Positions 1 to 12,444 of a DNA stretch of 64,000 bases are shown here, piece by piece; the stretch's first letter is position 1; every line of letters begins with the position of its first letter. The notes beneath the pieces were generated by a model that worked only from the letters and a program-made list of their open reading frames with translations, had not been told where the DNA came from and made no database searches. The position numbers and the translations under genes are program-made. The stretch is from Holothuria scabra (lineage: Eukaryota > Echinodermata > Holothuroidea > Aspidochirotida > Holothuriidae), in the NCBI GenBank assembly GCA_037179385.1, contig CM074195.1:5698438-5762437 (forward strand), given 5' to 3'.

Positions 1-482
1 CATGGTCAGCTCAAAAGTTACTCCAGATATATGAAACTCTACTTCAGGCAAAGTATTGTACTGAAGATTTACTTTCAGTGTATCATTAAAATACAGAGAA
101 CATATCACTACAAAGCTGAACAAACAAAAAATGAGAAGTGCTGAGATAATGAAACCAATTTTTAAAATACATGACGAAAAAATGGCGGCAAGCTTCTAGA
201 CTGCTTGAGGTCTGAGAGCTGGGTCATCTCGAAGCGGCTTATGGAGTTGGTTCCTGAAATTCAACATTTTTTCCAAAGCTGTTAAGTTTTCTTCACATAC
301 TAATGACAAATGGTCAAACTTAAACAACCCAGACATCCTTTATATAAAAACCTTTTTATGAGTGAGTAATTAATGGCTCAATTGGGTTTTCAAAAATTTG
401 TGACTGACACTTTTTCAAAATATGCACAAAACTGATACAAGTCAGGACAACACAGAACTCAAAATTGTAACTTTTTTCCTTA
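1..482. other. AT-rich stretch, nothing recognised
   Basis: I see no exon, RNA gene or repeat boundary here. By position it lies in intron 2 of the CAMTA-type gene, if that gene continues beyond the left edge of the window. Confidence 0.4.
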
Positions 483-490
483 ACCATTGG

Positions 491-674
491 CAGTGTTGTA
501 ACAAGTCATGACTCAAGTTACTTCTCTCAAAATGATAGTGACTTGATAGAATTCAGGAGTAATTTCCCCATTGAAATAGTACAGTGACTCAAATCAATGA
601 CTGGACTCGAGTCACTTAAAAGTTTGAAAACTGGTGACTCCAGTCACTAATCTAGTGACTCGATTACAACACTG
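491..674. mobile_element. hAT-type MITE, 184 bp
   Basis: The ends are inverted: CAGTGTTGTAA on the left and TTACAACACTG on the right. The interior is filled with GAGTCACT/AGTGACTC words in both orientations. It is flanked by accattgg (483-490) and gctattgg (675-682), which match at 6 of 8 positions. An 8-bp target duplication and CAGTG ends are typical of hAT transposons. There is no coding capacity, so this is a non-autonomous copy. Confidence 0.75.
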
Positions 675-1611
675 GCTATTGGATGTAAAACTTGACTAAT
701 CACGCTAATTACAAGCATTTTCATGTGGTAGTGTTCCTTAAACACTTACATTAACTTAGCCATATCAACTCAGTTAGCCTCTTTAATGTAAAAGAAAGCT
801 GAATTCTCAAAAGTTAGTAGATGGGGTTTCATATACAGTATGCCTTGACTAACAACCATGCTCGTTTTATATCTGATATTGCACTCACAGCTTCTACAAG
901 GATGTAATAAGAAGATAATGAACTTTGAAATGTACCTTTTACTGAACAGCAGACAGACTCAGGGAACTAATTTAACGTATTTCATATCCTATGGGATGAC
1001 ATGTCCTCACCTTGTGACTGATCTTTTAACAGTAGTAACAAGTTCCCATCCATATATTAGTAACACACTTCAAGATAAAATCAGATGTTGCTCTGTATAC
1101 TGCAGGGAAACCTAGATCAGTCAGATAAGATTTACAACACCCTATACACAAAGTGTCAACTACACAAGTTAAATAGGTATTTGTAGAAATGCAATATGGG
1201 TCAAGCTGAAGTGAAATCCTATTTGGTCTTTAATGGGTACACCTCATATAGTCATCTAATCAGTAGCGTATGTAGCCAAGATTATGTCATGGGGGAGGAG
1301 TTGGGGCATTACATGAGGGAAAAGTCTAAGGATAGAGAAAGAAAAACTGTTATTTTAGGTGTTTTTTGCCTTGCAAGGTTGGGTTATTGGGGGGGGGGGG
1401 GGGGTTCTAACCCCCAAAACCACCCAGTGGCTATGCCACTGCATCCAATCTATCCATATTTTGTCATAACATTCAAAAAAACAAATTCACATGGGCTTTC
1501 CTCACAAGAGGGAACCCTTTGACATCTGGCTAAGATAGATTAATCCAAACTTGATGAACAATAATCCAAACATGCCCCTTTTTCTGATTTTCAGATGAGT
1601 TAGTAAGACAA
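675..1611. other. AT-rich stretch with a poly-G tract
   Basis: No gene seen. A homopolymer G run sits near 1390-1404, followed by C-rich sequence. The short open frames here have no recognisable content. Confidence 0.4.
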
Positions 1612-1705
1612 GGTTTTACAGCTCATTTTCTAACCAATCGGTTTAACTCAAGCCAGCCACAGCCTTTTCCCAGTTGTGGCTCACAGGCTTGTTATTTCAG
1701 ATTCC
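1612..1705 (-). repeat. SINE tail fragment
   Basis: Read on the minus strand it holds the segment shared by the SINEs of this window: a GTGAGCCACAACTGG block, an A-rich spacer, a GGCTGTGGCTGGCT block and a TTGGTTAGAAA-like end. The tRNA-like head with A and B boxes is not recognisable here, so this is a truncated or diverged copy. Confidence 0.55.
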
Positions 1706-2538
1706 ACAGGGATTGACAATACAGTAATGAAGGTGTCAGCTACAATATCATTGCAAAGGGAATTTTCCTCGTAAGGAGGATGACAGGCTGAACATCTGGG
1801 TACCACCTTGCACCCCACCTGCATAACCTCTCACCCCTAAGTTTTTATTTCTCTTAAACTTTAACTTTGATTCCAGTCATGTTTGTACAATGGCTTAATT
1901 AAATACAGTGAGTGTAAAATGGAATATAAAATAGTACATGTAAAATGAGTGTTATTTTATAAAATACACTTAGTAGCAAGCTTAGAGTACAATCACAGGT
2001 AATTCAGGCAATTCTAAGCTGGAGAGGGGACTGGGGTTGTTTCAAAGGGATTTTATAGCATTCTGTAACTGCATGCATCCAGGAGAATACAGAAGTGTGT
2101 GAAAGACACACAGCATTAAATGAAATGAGAAATACTAAAAATCTTCTTTCCCTGTGTTGTCAACAATGCAAATGAAATAAACTTTCATTTTTCCATCATA
2201 CCAAAACCATTTTTGCTATGCCAAACATCCTTTCTAATAGAGAAAATTTTAACGATAAGAAATAGAGGGAAAGTTGTACATACACAATCGTACTTTACAT
2301 GCTGTCAAGTTTGTGTCTTACCCCCACATTCAGTGGGGTGCACAGTAGGGAAGTAGTTGGGGAAAATTGGTTAGTCCAGGGAAATTCACTCAGAAGAAGT
2401 CTGACCAAATATGACTAAGCAAAAGGAGAACCTATTTTGGGAGGAAGTAAGTGTTTAAATGTGCTTCAAATATAGTACCATTTTTGCATCTGAGCCCTCC
2501 TAAAAAAAGCAAAACTATTTCTGAAGATCCCTCCTCCA

Positions 2539-2648
2539 GGGGCCCGTTCCACAAAGAGTTATGCACGATCTTAAGTGTGATTTACTGTTGGCTTAAGTAT
2601 GGTGAATCAAACTTAAGATTGTGCATAACTCGTTGTGGAACGGCCCCC
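2539..2648. mobile_element. Hairpin MITE, copy 1 (110 bp)
   Basis: A nearly complete palindrome that starts GGGGCCCGTTCCACAAAGAG and ends with its inverted complement CTCGTTGTGGAACGGCCCC. Transcribed, it would fold into one long hairpin around a loop of about 20 bases. A second copy of the same length lies at 3027-3136. CCAGG sits at both edges and may be the target duplication, but it overlaps the repeat ends. Confidence 0.8.
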
Positions 2649-3026
2649 AGGACAGCAAATACTCAAACTGTGATCAACTTTAAAATGATGAGCGTTCCTC
2701 ACTATTTTCCTCCTCAATAGAGATGCAAGTATAACGTCAGCACGTTTCAATTTGCATACTGGATAGAAATGACAAGGGGCATTCGTTGTGTTTCCGAAAA
2801 ACATGTGCAACAACACCTTAGTAACAATTGTTGTAAAATGGATGCCTGAATGTAAAAAACAGAGTGAGAGGGGCAATGCAGTGATGTAGGTGCATAATGC
2901 CTATTGCTAACCACAAACAAACAGCCATGATGCAGTAATTCTACCCCATCTACTTTCATATTGGTCAGGAGAAACTATTTTATGTTCACCCAGACTTTCT
3001 GATGGCAAGAAGCCTCCAGTGCCCCA

Positions 3027-3136
3027 GGGGCCCGTTCCACAAAGAGTTACGCACAATCTAAAGTTTGATTTACTGTTGACTTAAGTATGGGGAATCAAAC
3101 TTAAGATTGTGCGTAACTCTTTGTGGAATGGGCCCC
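3027..3136. mobile_element. Hairpin MITE, copy 2 (110 bp)
   Basis: Same family and length as 2539-2648. Its arms pair better: the left CCCGTTCCACAAAGAGTTAC matches the right GTAACTCTTTGTGGAATGGG. Both copies have CAGG at the junctions, which hints at a sequence preference at insertion. Confidence 0.8.
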
Positions 3137-4924
3137 AGGTCAGTCAGAGCTTCCCCATTTGGCCTCCGCACCTCACCGTTCACCCAGCGCACACCACTTG
3201 TCCACCTTCAGTACCTGTCACACTGCTATACCTCTAGAATGAGAATCAGAACTTCACTTTGAATTCTGCGAATGTAAACATGACGGTTGTGATTAGGAAC
3301 TACTGTTCATAGATAACATACATTTAAGTAGGTCTTCCAAGAACTGTAAAGCTGACAATACTAAGACCCCTTGTGGTGGAACTGACAAAGCACTGAAAAC
3401 TTACAGACCTGCTAGATTATGATGTACAATTCAAAATAATTAGACTATGTGACGATTAAGTCCTGAAGAAGACAAGTACAAAATAATTTAGGGTGAAATG
3501 TTATGCTTACTAAAACAGACGTATGGTAACATTTACTGTATGACAGTCTTTTACAAAACAAACAAACAGATTACAAGATGGGCAGAGTTCAAGAGACTTT
3601 TCATCAAGACGGGATATGTAAGGCAGCTGCAATCAAAGAGGCTAAAACGAAACTATCCTGTGGGCAAATTAGAAACAGGTTTGAAGCCCTATCTTCCAGC
3701 GAAGAGTACATGTAACCTCGAGAAAACATAATACGACAGAGCATGGAATTTAAAACAAACGGTAACTGATGATATATGTGCCAGAGGTTTTAAGAATGTC
3801 ATTAGTGTGGGTCACTACAATAATACTTGGGCAAAATTAATTATGGAAAATGTTCACTAGAATTTAAATACAAATAAAAGTTTCACACCTTTCAAGTTTA
3901 CCTCATAGGCCTAATTAAACAAATTAAACAAACAAACAAGTTTTGGAAACAAAATGTTGTCATGTGCAACATATGTAGACCAAATGTGACATAATTTTGC
4001 ACTTTCAGATAGAAAAGATAAACAGACAATAAAATTGCCTGTACAGTCCTTGAAACATGACAATTTTGAGCCTGAAAACTTGTTCCCCAGGAACTCTAAG
4101 TTTGGAGAATGTTTCTTTTTTAAATATACAGAAAATCTAATTAACTGTGGGAAACATGACTGACTTCATGGGAAATAAATATGCCACATAATTGGCAGCC
4201 CTGCCCTCCAATTTTATGTCTTGAAATTAAAATGGCACCAACAGGCCACAACATATTCCCAACAGTTTGAGGAATTGAAGATTTTTGGTCCAAGATTAAG
4301 ATTTCTTAGTTCCTATAATGGAGTCAAATGGACCATTTTGCATGGTCTACTAATATGTTAATACATGTGCTGGCAAGAAGTTGATAACCCGGGGAAGAGT
4401 TTTTATAATACCAGTTGCTGATTTTCCTTGCAAATTTACAAATATGCTTAAATAATTTAGGTTCACCATGAACTTTTCATTGAACTGACATGAATCTTCT
4501 GCTTGAAGTCAGCTATAGCGAAGAAAAGAACTACAAACTGCACCACTGATCAAGATGTTAAACTTCTCTCACAGAATTGTACCAGTATAAAAGTCACTTT
4601 TTATTGGTGTGTGAGTGCATTTGAAATTGTTTTCTAATATGGTTTATCCTGCACTGCATTGTATATATGATTATCACTCATCTTCTTCTGTGAAAACAAT
4701 GGGTTGCTAAAATTTGGGTTGGGATATATTGCAATTTAAGCTTTCGGGGGGCATTTTTTCAAAATGGCGCAAAAATTACAAGGGCAGCTACAATTACTAC
4801 AAAAATTTGGAAACTGTCACTTAATTGACTTCTTTAATGTACATTAGAATAGATTTTAGAGCTACAGTAAATTCACACTTTAAAGTTTTGATGGAGATGA
4901 TACGTACTGTTTAGCAGGCCACAT
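3137..4924. other. AT-rich non-coding stretch
   Basis: No gene, RNA or bounded repeat recognised. Short open frames are scattered on both strands without recognisable domains. Probably intronic. Confidence 0.4.
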
Positions 4925-5169
4925 CAAGGCTGGAATTAATCGAAGGCCATGAAGGCCATGGCTTTTGTACAAGGCAATCGCCTTGTAATACCCGATAAAA
5001 TTTTATGACTCTCAAGGCCAATTGGCCTCTGTGCCCTTCTTGTGACATTACATTGTGGTCAGTACAAAATCACTTGTTTGGCCTTGCTCTCAGTTTGCAT
5101 GACATGCCCTTGAAACCAATGGGAATATGGCCTTGCCCTAGCTGCTGGAACCTATTAATTGCAGCCCTG
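4925..5169. mobile_element. Short CAGGGCTGG-type inverted-repeat element (245 bp)
   Basis: The left end CAAGGCTGGAATTAAT and the right end ATTAATTGCAGCCCTG are inverted repeats with few mismatches. The interior carries AAGGCCATGG and GGCCTTG words. Ends and words match the terminal parts of the large element at 35358-37507. The flanks ccacat (4919-4924) and ccacaa (5170-5175) match at 5 of 6, in line with the 6-bp duplication of the large copy. Likely an internally deleted relative. Confidence 0.65.
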
Positions 5170-5264
5170 CCACAAGTAGGACATACCAAGCACACCAACT
5201 TCATTACATTAAACTGCAGCAATCCTGTCAATAAAGTCCACCACAAAAGGAAAAACTTTAAGAA

Positions 5265-5490
5265 TACAGATGAATCCGATTAGTGCTTGTTTTTAGGGAC
5301 TGAAGGCAGCCATTAGTGGGGTCCATCAGCCTTTGAGGCCTTCATTTACTGTCTACGTGAATTTCATATCCTCCTATTCAGTGAAGTTCAGAAAATTAAG
5401 ATGCACTTCAGTGTAGAACCATCCAGGTGATGTAACCCAGTAATGGCCGACTAAAATCAGACCATCACAATCTGTCTGGATTCTCCTATA
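5265..5490. mobile_element. TA-flanked MITE 'GACGAATCC', copy 1
   Basis: It begins CAGATGAATCCGAT after TA and ends GGATTCTCCTATA. The interior has GCAGCCATTAGTGGGGTCCATC on the left and CAGTAATGGCCGACTAAAATC on the right, shared with the copies at 31548-31806 and 48127-48386. TA at both ends suggests a Tc1/mariner-like origin. It is diverged and non-coding. Confidence 0.65.
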
Positions 5491-7773
5491 GAACTTAAGA
5501 AAAATAAGCTGTACACAAATCCGTTTGAATTTCTTAAAAATTTATGAGCTCCAAAATTTTTCTTTACTTTTTCGTAAAGGCAAATACTGCTTTTAAAATG
5601 CTCCAACATAGCTTTAAAAGTAAATAGTTCCAGTTATTTTTAAATCATCTGGTCTCAACAATAAACCCTATCATCAAATCCCCATCATTTATCTGCTCAA
5701 AATATTATGGACAAGACGAGTTATGCAAGTTGCACCTTTTAAAATGTTGGAAAGTCTAGGTGAAAAAATTATTCTTGAGCAACAAAAAAATGAATTTCTA
5801 TCTGAGGGAAACTTATTTCTGGTGAAGGAGCTACCGTACTGCCTTATTAGTAATTATTTAACCACTAAATATTGGTTTTAAAGGATGAAATTTGCATTGA
5901 AATCCAATGTGTGGTTCTCAAGATATGGGCAAGAAAGTTGTCACATTTTCAACACACAGTGAACTTGAAGCAAGCATACAGTATATGACATCATATCCCC
6001 ACATTAATGGACAGTCTTTTCTTTTTCTTTAAAATTTACAGCTCCTATTTTCTCTTCAATGATTCCAGATTATCAAAATGTGATTGCATAAGAGGCATGA
6101 GAACTTTTCAAACTTTGCAATCCACATGGGAAGGTCCTGTTCCTATTAACGTCAAGGTCAACACAACAGTCTGAAAAAATAAAGGGAAACAAAGCATTCC
6201 TTGTAAATATTAGGAAGTGATACAATCAGCTCTGCTGCCCTCAACCTCACTTTGGAACACAAATCTAGTGACTTATTTTGCTGCCATCTTGAGAAATGCA
6301 TGTCCAATTTGAATAGGGATTTCACCACACTGAGTAGAATTAGTTCTTCTTTTACTAGTGAAAATTAACTTTTTACTTACACTTCTCCTTTAAGTTACTG
6401 TCAGTCTAATATACTGTAACTGTTCAGCTTGCAGCAATTAAAACAACTGTCAGACACTTTAGAAAAGATAATCCTTCTGTGTTTTCATATTTTCTAAGAT
6501 TAAAATGTCCTTCTCTTTCTCAGAGGTTTCCAACATAAATGATATGAAGTCTATAAAGAGAAAATATAACAAACAAAACGAAAACACAACGACCTTCTGA
6601 TAAAATATGACTTAGTAACCTGGTCTGTTTAATTCTATTAGTTTATTCGAAGTCACACATTGTAGATGAAGAAAAACATTACATTTAGCTCAATAGAAGC
6701 ACTGTTAATATGAATTGCAACAATGAGTTTCACTCCAGGCAGAAGGGGGGAGTTTGATAGTAGTGTCAGGGGTCTAAAATGGGATGAATGTGTGATATTT
6801 TCCAATGTCTAACACAACTGTAACTTTTATTACAAGGTCTAATTCCACACATTTAATAACCAAGAACATGACCATATGCTGTGTGCACCAATACTACAAC
6901 TGCCAGCAGACAAGGGTACATGCTACCCTCCTCACCCCCAAAATCGAATTGTTTTCAATTTCTATAAAGTTGCAAGTTATGACTGTGACATTAAATATTT
7001 TTAAACATCCCCCCCCCCCCCGACATTTTTTCAAATCCTGAAAACTGCAGAGCCATCTCACAACCACCTCACTGCCACAGGTACTGCAATGATAGACCCT
7101 ATTTTCCTTGACAGCTAGGCTATGGAGCTGGGACGATCCTTCTAGAAATTCACATAAGCTGTTTGTACAGTAAATAGAACAAGTCAATTTTACAAAGAGA
7201 GAGTTATCACTTCACAAAATGATGTTCCTGATTCAATTGTAGGCAGACAAAGACATATAAGTCATACAAAAGATTTTTAATTAAATCTTGAGGCTGTATG
7301 TGCTGTCATAGCTTGAGTTTTATATTACAGACTTATTAATGTTACTGGACTGGAAAACTGCCAAATAGTTGCTAAAAATAAATGCCTCTTCTGGCTTTTT
7401 GGTTTTGCATCAGGCTATACACTACAATATCTAGGACAGTAAAGGCCATGGGGACACCATTAAAGTTACAAAGTTGGACGTTTGCATTAATGTAAAAAAA
7501 AAAAGAAAGGTATTAAAATCTAAATCCAAATGATGATTCAAATATTTTGCATGTTTTTTTGTCTTTTTTTCTACTTCAGTCTTGCACAATGAAGAAAAGT
7601 GAAAAAGGTAAAGTTGTTACAATGAAATGCTGGAGCTTCAAGCACAAAAGCTTTATATTTTTTAAAATTTGTTTTTAATATTTTTTTAATATTTTTAATA
7701 TTTGTTTTTAACATTCACTTGTATAGCAGTATCACACTCATTAAGATAGTGTGTAGTATTGAAGTTAAGTTAA
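5491..7773. other. AT-rich non-coding stretch
   Basis: Nothing bounded is recognised. There is a poly-C run near 7008-7021, an A run near 7494-7505, and T-rich runs of AATATTTTTTT type near 7660-7710. Confidence 0.4.
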
Positions 7774-8079
7774 AGGGCCAGTCCTCTCACCCCAAACTAC
7801 AATTCTTTTAGGAGTTTTAACAGAAATTCTCAATTTGCTCACCTCTTTGATTGACAGCAAATTCAAACAAATGCAGAGGACCAAACCTCATATATTCACT
7901 GCATGAACTGTACTGAGAGTCTTTTTTATGCACATTGAAATTTTTTATAGGCTACTCACCCTGTTGGAGTAAACAGAGACTGTATCTGCATGAGGATGAA
8001 TTTCAGAGTGGGAGAGAGTGGGAGAGGCTTTAAGAAGGTTAGGAGAACTGATACCTTTTGAGGTGAGAGGATTGAGCCT
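7774..8079 (+). mobile_element. TTAA-flanked MITE family 1, copy 1 (306 bp)
   Basis: TTAA flanks both sides. The ends are AGGGCCAGTCCTCTCACCCC and, inverted, AGGTGAGAGGATTGAGCCT. Shared interior blocks include CTCAATTTGCTCACCTCTTTG, TTGATTGACAGC, TGAACTGTACTGAGAGT and GATGAATTTCAGA. TTAA target sites are used by piggyBac and Kolobok transposases; which one mobilised this family cannot be told from a non-coding copy. Confidence 0.8.
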
Positions 8080-8159
8080 TTAAAATTATTTTGTTGGTCT
8101 AAAGAAGCACAGATGACTGTGATGAGTGCATAACTCCAATTAGTAATTTATGAGATTAA

Positions 8160-8390
8160 TTTATAGGGTTACGTGGTTACAGAGCATGCCACTTGAAATA
8201 TGCTGGGAGCGTGGAGTTCAACCCCTGGCCCCGGTGATACCAAAAACTTTTAAAGGGAACATTGCTACTGCCATTATGCTCGATGCTCAATGTAAGCATT
8301 GAAGTAAGGAAAACATGCCAGTGAGCAAAAACTGAAAAAAAAGCAATGGCTACCTCGATTGATTATAGAAATTTGCCGTAAATCCTTGTC
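8160..8390 (+). repeat. tRNA-derived SINE
   Basis: The tRNA-like head has an A-box-like segment (acgtggttacagagcatg) and a B-box-like GAGTTCAACCCC. The body follows with the word order shared by the other copies (GATACCAAAAACTTTTAAAGG, CAGTGAGCAAAAACTG, A-rich spacer). Diverged in both promoter boxes and unlikely to be transcribed. Confidence 0.65.
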
Positions 8391-8947
8391 TCACTGACTA
8401 ACTTGTTGGTCTTAAAGAAGGTATTGAGGAGAAGCAAAACAAGTGTGATACTGTATCACGTCAGTATTTATTTTCATTCAATTGTATAATTTACATTTGT
8501 TGGGTAACAAAAAGGAGTGAAACACATTGCTGACCATGAGAAATGTTAAAATTGTTGAGGAAATATGTACGAAATAAAATGAATGGATACACAACAAGCT
8601 AAACCTGTAGATAACCAGCCTGTTTCAGCTCAAATACGACGAACTAGTTGAACTTATGAAAAGTTAATTGAAACAAACTGAGACAACTTCAAATGAAAAG
8701 TGTTCAAGGGTCAATTAGTCTACTGCAGTATGGAGTTAGCTACTGTAGTCAAAAGATATATATAGTTTAGTTTCTATCAAATCAGTTAATGTGGAAGGGC
8801 CATGGTCTTTTCTCAAGTGGTGTCTGGCTAGCTTAGTTAGCTCTGTACATGGATCAACTTTGGGTCACATTTGTATTGTTGTAAACATGCTACATCAATC
8901 TCCAAAGACAGTTTCCTTCGCCTGACAATTATGACACAAGACGTTAA

Positions 8948-9247
8948 AGACCCGATTCTCTCACCCGCCCAAACAGAACCAATCCTCCTAACTTCTTACT
9001 TAAGTCCCTCCCACAATTGTCTGAAATTCATCCTCATTCAGATACAATTTTAGTTTATTTCTTCAGGGTGAATATAGAAAAGCTCAATGTGCATAATCAA
9101 ACACTCTCAGTACAGTTCATATATATATTCATAAATATTTGGCATTCTGCATTGTTTGAATTAGCTGTCAATCAAAGAGCTGAGCCAATTGAGAGTTTTG
9201 GTACCCCCCCTACAAGAAATGCAGTTTGGAATGAGAGGAATGGCCCT
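8948..9247 (-). mobile_element. TTAA-flanked MITE family 1, copy 2 (300 bp)
   Basis: Bounded by TTAA at 8944-8947 and 9248-9251. It carries the family 1 interior in the opposite orientation to copy 1, including CCTCCCACAATTGTCTGAAA and TTAGCTGTCAATCAAAGAGC. Both ends are present. Confidence 0.8.
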
Positions 9248-9265
9248 TTAACAGATTTACATTTA

Positions 9266-9445
9266 CACAGGCCTATAATCCTCTCACCCCAAACTGTTAC
9301 AATTCTCAACATGCAGTCCAAAACTCATCCTCATCCAGATCGACACCATTCTCAGTTATATTGCTCCAAGGTGAGTATAGAAGACCCAAACAGTATACTC
9401 TGCATTTTTTAACTTCCTGTCAATCAAAGAGCTAGATGTCAATTG
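9266..9445 (-). mobile_element. TTAA MITE family 1, internally deleted copy 3
   Basis: It contains CCTCTCACCCCAAACTGTTAC, CATCCTCATCCAGA, GGTGAGTATAGAAGA and TGTCAATCAAAGAGCT in family 1 order, with blocks missing and the right end lost. It lies 18 bp from copy 2. Confidence 0.6.
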
Positions 9446-10411
9446 ATCCAGACCCTGGAAACCTTGAAACACTTAACAAGTCTAGATTGACTTTATAAAC
9501 TACATTTTATATTTAAATATGCTCTAGTCCAGCACCCATGATTGCTTATACATATAAAAAACAAATCAGCTCTGCAATATAGCATGAAGAATAGCTTATA
9601 TGCACAAGCCTTTTCTTACTTGCAGTTTTGTTCTATCTTTTCATATTGGTAAATCAAACAACAGGAGCCTATAAACTTTTCTACACAATGCAATTAAATC
9701 TCTCTAAAGAGTACAGGGATATGTCAAGGTGAAAGATATTCCATACAAGAAATATCGAATAAGTATTTTCATGACATCTAGATAATCAGTTTCATATAGT
9801 CAGCTTACCCGCTCCTTCTTCCTAGCAACCATTAACTGATGAAAAAAAAATCAAGTGATAATATCGCCACAGAAAAACTACAGTAGGCTAAAGAGCATTC
9901 ACTCTATGGTATTTTAATAATAGTACAGAAGTACAATATATAGTGACAGAGAGTTTCAGACTTCAATACTGAAACATTTGATAATCAATTGACATTTAAA
10001 ACTATATTCTCCCATCAGGCACCATCAGACTTGAACAGCAATCTTCAGCTGGCTTATTATTAACTTGCACAGACTTCAAGTTTGAAACTAGGAAGATCTT
10101 AAGGCAACCCATTCATTATCAAACAATGACATTTACGTCACATTTTCTATAGATTCTATTTTTTCAGGCAATCTGAGATGACAGTATGTACTATGATGGT
10201 GTTCAGCTGGCTTTCAAGGATACTAAGTAGAAAAGTATGGATCAATTATTCTCAATGAAAATAGAACACAAGGACAATCTGGGGATCAAAATTAACACAC
10301 ACAAGGATCTTTGCAATTAGCTTTTCATCACTTATCTGTCCCATTTAACAACATAACATTGACTCTTTTAACACTACAGTAATTATTTGGCCACTATTTT
10401 TATGCCAAAAC

Positions 10412-10640
10412 CGTGTGTTGGTCTAACAGTAGAGCATCCGTCCTCACACACAAGGCCCGGGTTCAATTCCCAGGTCGAGTCATACCAACAACTCTAAAAG
10501 AAGAACCTATACTGTACTGCCTTTGTACGTAATGCTCGGCATAAGCAATCGAGTAGGGAAAACAAGCCAGTGAGCCACAACTGCAAAAAAGGCCATGGCT
10601 GGCTCAACCAGGTAGGAAACTGAACCGTAAAACTCCATCT
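10412..10640 (+). repeat. tRNA-derived SINE, well-preserved head
   Basis: The head has an A box (TTGGTCTAACAGTAGAGC) and a B box (GGGTTCAATTCCC) at tRNA-like spacing, the expected RNA polymerase III internal promoter. The body then holds AGAAGAACCTA, AACAAGCCAGTGAGCCACAA, an A-rich spacer and GGCTGGCTCAACCAG. It ends 202 bp before the DIRS element. Confidence 0.75.
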
Positions 10641-10880
10641 GACTAACTACCTAACTATTTTTAAATGTCATTCTTTCACATCTAAGGTTGTACAAGTTAG
10701 TAATCTATACACTAAGAAAAAGTAAACTAGTTGGGAAGGGCAGGACAATAGCAAAGCTAAAAAACTTTAAAGGCCTTTAACCAGCCCAAACAGTTCTTAT
10801 TCTTCCAACAATCTTACTTAAAGGTAGTGTTACACCAAAATCCCCAAAACTCCCTGGTTTGGGAGTCTGTGAGGGACGAT

Positions 10881-11006
10881 ACCTACCTCCTATCACCCTA
10901 TGTATACCATTTATACCTATACTTACCGTCTGGCAACCTTTGACACCGTGGATATCCTACCAGCAGAGGGCGCATAGCACCCCATGGCTCCATACTGCAT
11001 TTTGCC
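10881..11006. repeat. DIRS inverted terminal repeat, 3' side of the element
   Basis: 126 bp starting ACCTACCTCCTATCACCC; the inverted complement lies at 14998-15123 with only a few mismatches. The outer tip 10842-10880 is not repeated at the other end, as is usual for DIRS. Confidence 0.9.
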
Positions 11007-11325
11007 GACACCAAGGGTTTGGCATCAGCAACCCCAAGAGGGAGAAGTGCTCTACCTGCAGGAGAGAAGACATCTATAAGACAAACAAGACAGCCTAAGG
11101 CCTACGCAAGTGAGTTAGTCTTACCTCAACGGAGCGTAATCCTGGTCTTGGCCGGCGGACGGTGACTGCATGTACTGGTCAGAGTCCGTCCCTACATACG
11201 TGACAAGTGATGCAAATGGGTTAGAAGGCCGAGGAGATTGGAGGGGCCGGCCGAATTTACATAGTGGTCCTCTGATGGTAGGTAGAGCAGGATGGTGACT
11301 GGAAGGCGGACAACGGGAGGGGATG

Positions 11326-11420
11326 GTGATAGGAGGTAGGTAGGCCCTCACAGACTCCCAAACCAGGGAGTTTTGGGGAGTCTATTTCGCTCCTCACCTA
11401 CCTCCTATCACCCTATGTAT
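11326..11420. repeat. DIRS internal complementary region
   Basis: The first part (to 11378) is the inverted complement of the left tip and the start of its repeat. The second part (from 11379) is the inverted complement of the right tip, starting AGTCTATTTCGC. The junction at 11378/11379 therefore shows what a circle joining both ends would read. This region is thought to template end repair during replication of DIRS elements. Confidence 0.9.
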
Positions 11421-11424
11421 TTGA

Positions 11425-12444
11425 CTAGCACCGCTGAGAACGAAGGGGGGGCCGGACGCCGCACGTCACCGACCCCAAGGCAGCCCTGGCGAAATGTCCA
11501 TCCCTCGGAGAGACGTTGGTGAGGTAACACGATACAAAGGTAGAGGTTGTCTTCCAGGCAGCTGCCTTCATGATGTCATCCAGGCGGACCCCACGAAACC
11601 AGGCCGTCGAGGAGGCTTGGGCACGAAGGTGGTGGGCGTGCGCTGACTGGCCGTCCGAAACATGAGGGGTGATCAGGTTGACGAGCCACCTAGAAAGCGT
11701 GTCTTTAGAAGCCCTGGAATGGAGGGACTTCGGCAGGAGGAAGAGGGCGTCTGTTTCCCTAACTGGCTTGGTCCGTTCCAGGCATCATTTCAGAGACCTC
11801 ACCGGGCAGACCTTTCTGTCTTCCGAAATGGAGGAGGAGGATGCTATGACAGGGAGGAACATCTCAGCCGGGATGAAGGGCACTGCCTCGTTCTTCGTGA
11901 GGAACCGAGGGTCTGGTAACAGGAAGACACCATTATTGCTGAAAGGAAGGAGGATCTTATCCACCGACAGGGCATGAACTTCGCTGCGCATCCTTGCCGA
12001 AGCAGCTGCTACCAGGAACAAAGTCTTGTAGGTAAGGAGCTCAAGTGTCGCATTGTGGATCGGTTCGTACGGGGCTAGAAGCCATTTTGGCGAGGATGTC
12101 ATCCACCGACCAAGCCGGAACTAGGGTTTACGAGGAGGTCTGCAATGGAACTTTCCCTTGAGCAAACGAGTGATCGCTGCATTGGTACTCATAGTGGAGC
12201 AGTCATGGAACCCTGAATGTATGGAAGCAATAGCTGACCTGTAATTGCGGATAGTATTAAATTGTAAGAGGGTGAGCAGAAAGTCCAAAATTGTCTCTAA
12301 CGAAGCCTCCAAGGGATCCACATTTCTCTCCTTTACCCACTGTCTAAAAAGCTGGAGTCTTGAACCGTAAGTGGACCTGGTGGACGGGCGTCTAGCGTCC
12401 TGCTGCAATCCTTGCAGCTTCCTGTGAAAGGCCCTGATCTTCAA
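11425..12444 (-). pseudogene. DIRS tyrosine recombinase (broken)
   Basis: Integrase of the element: it would join the circular DNA copy to the chromosome through a covalent tyrosine intermediate. One frame runs through the whole stretch with two stop codons, at about 12121 and 11785. The N-terminal part resembles the helical core-binding domain (RSTYGSRLQLFRQWV, then NTIRNYRSAIASIH). The catalytic part has the first arginine in ARMRSEVHALSV, an H-x-x-R box in HAHHLRAQA (about 11622-11640) and a likely nucleophile tyrosine in SCYLTN (codon at 11524-11526), so the R-H-R-Y set survives. Another frame reads better around 12070-12120, so paired frameshifts are possible besides the stop. Not functional as it stands. 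Confidence 0.8.

Noticed and set aside
10412..10490. Genuine tRNA gene at the SINE head
   Set aside because: The A and B boxes are present, but no acceptor stem or anticodon arm closes, and the same head recurs attached to SINE bodies.
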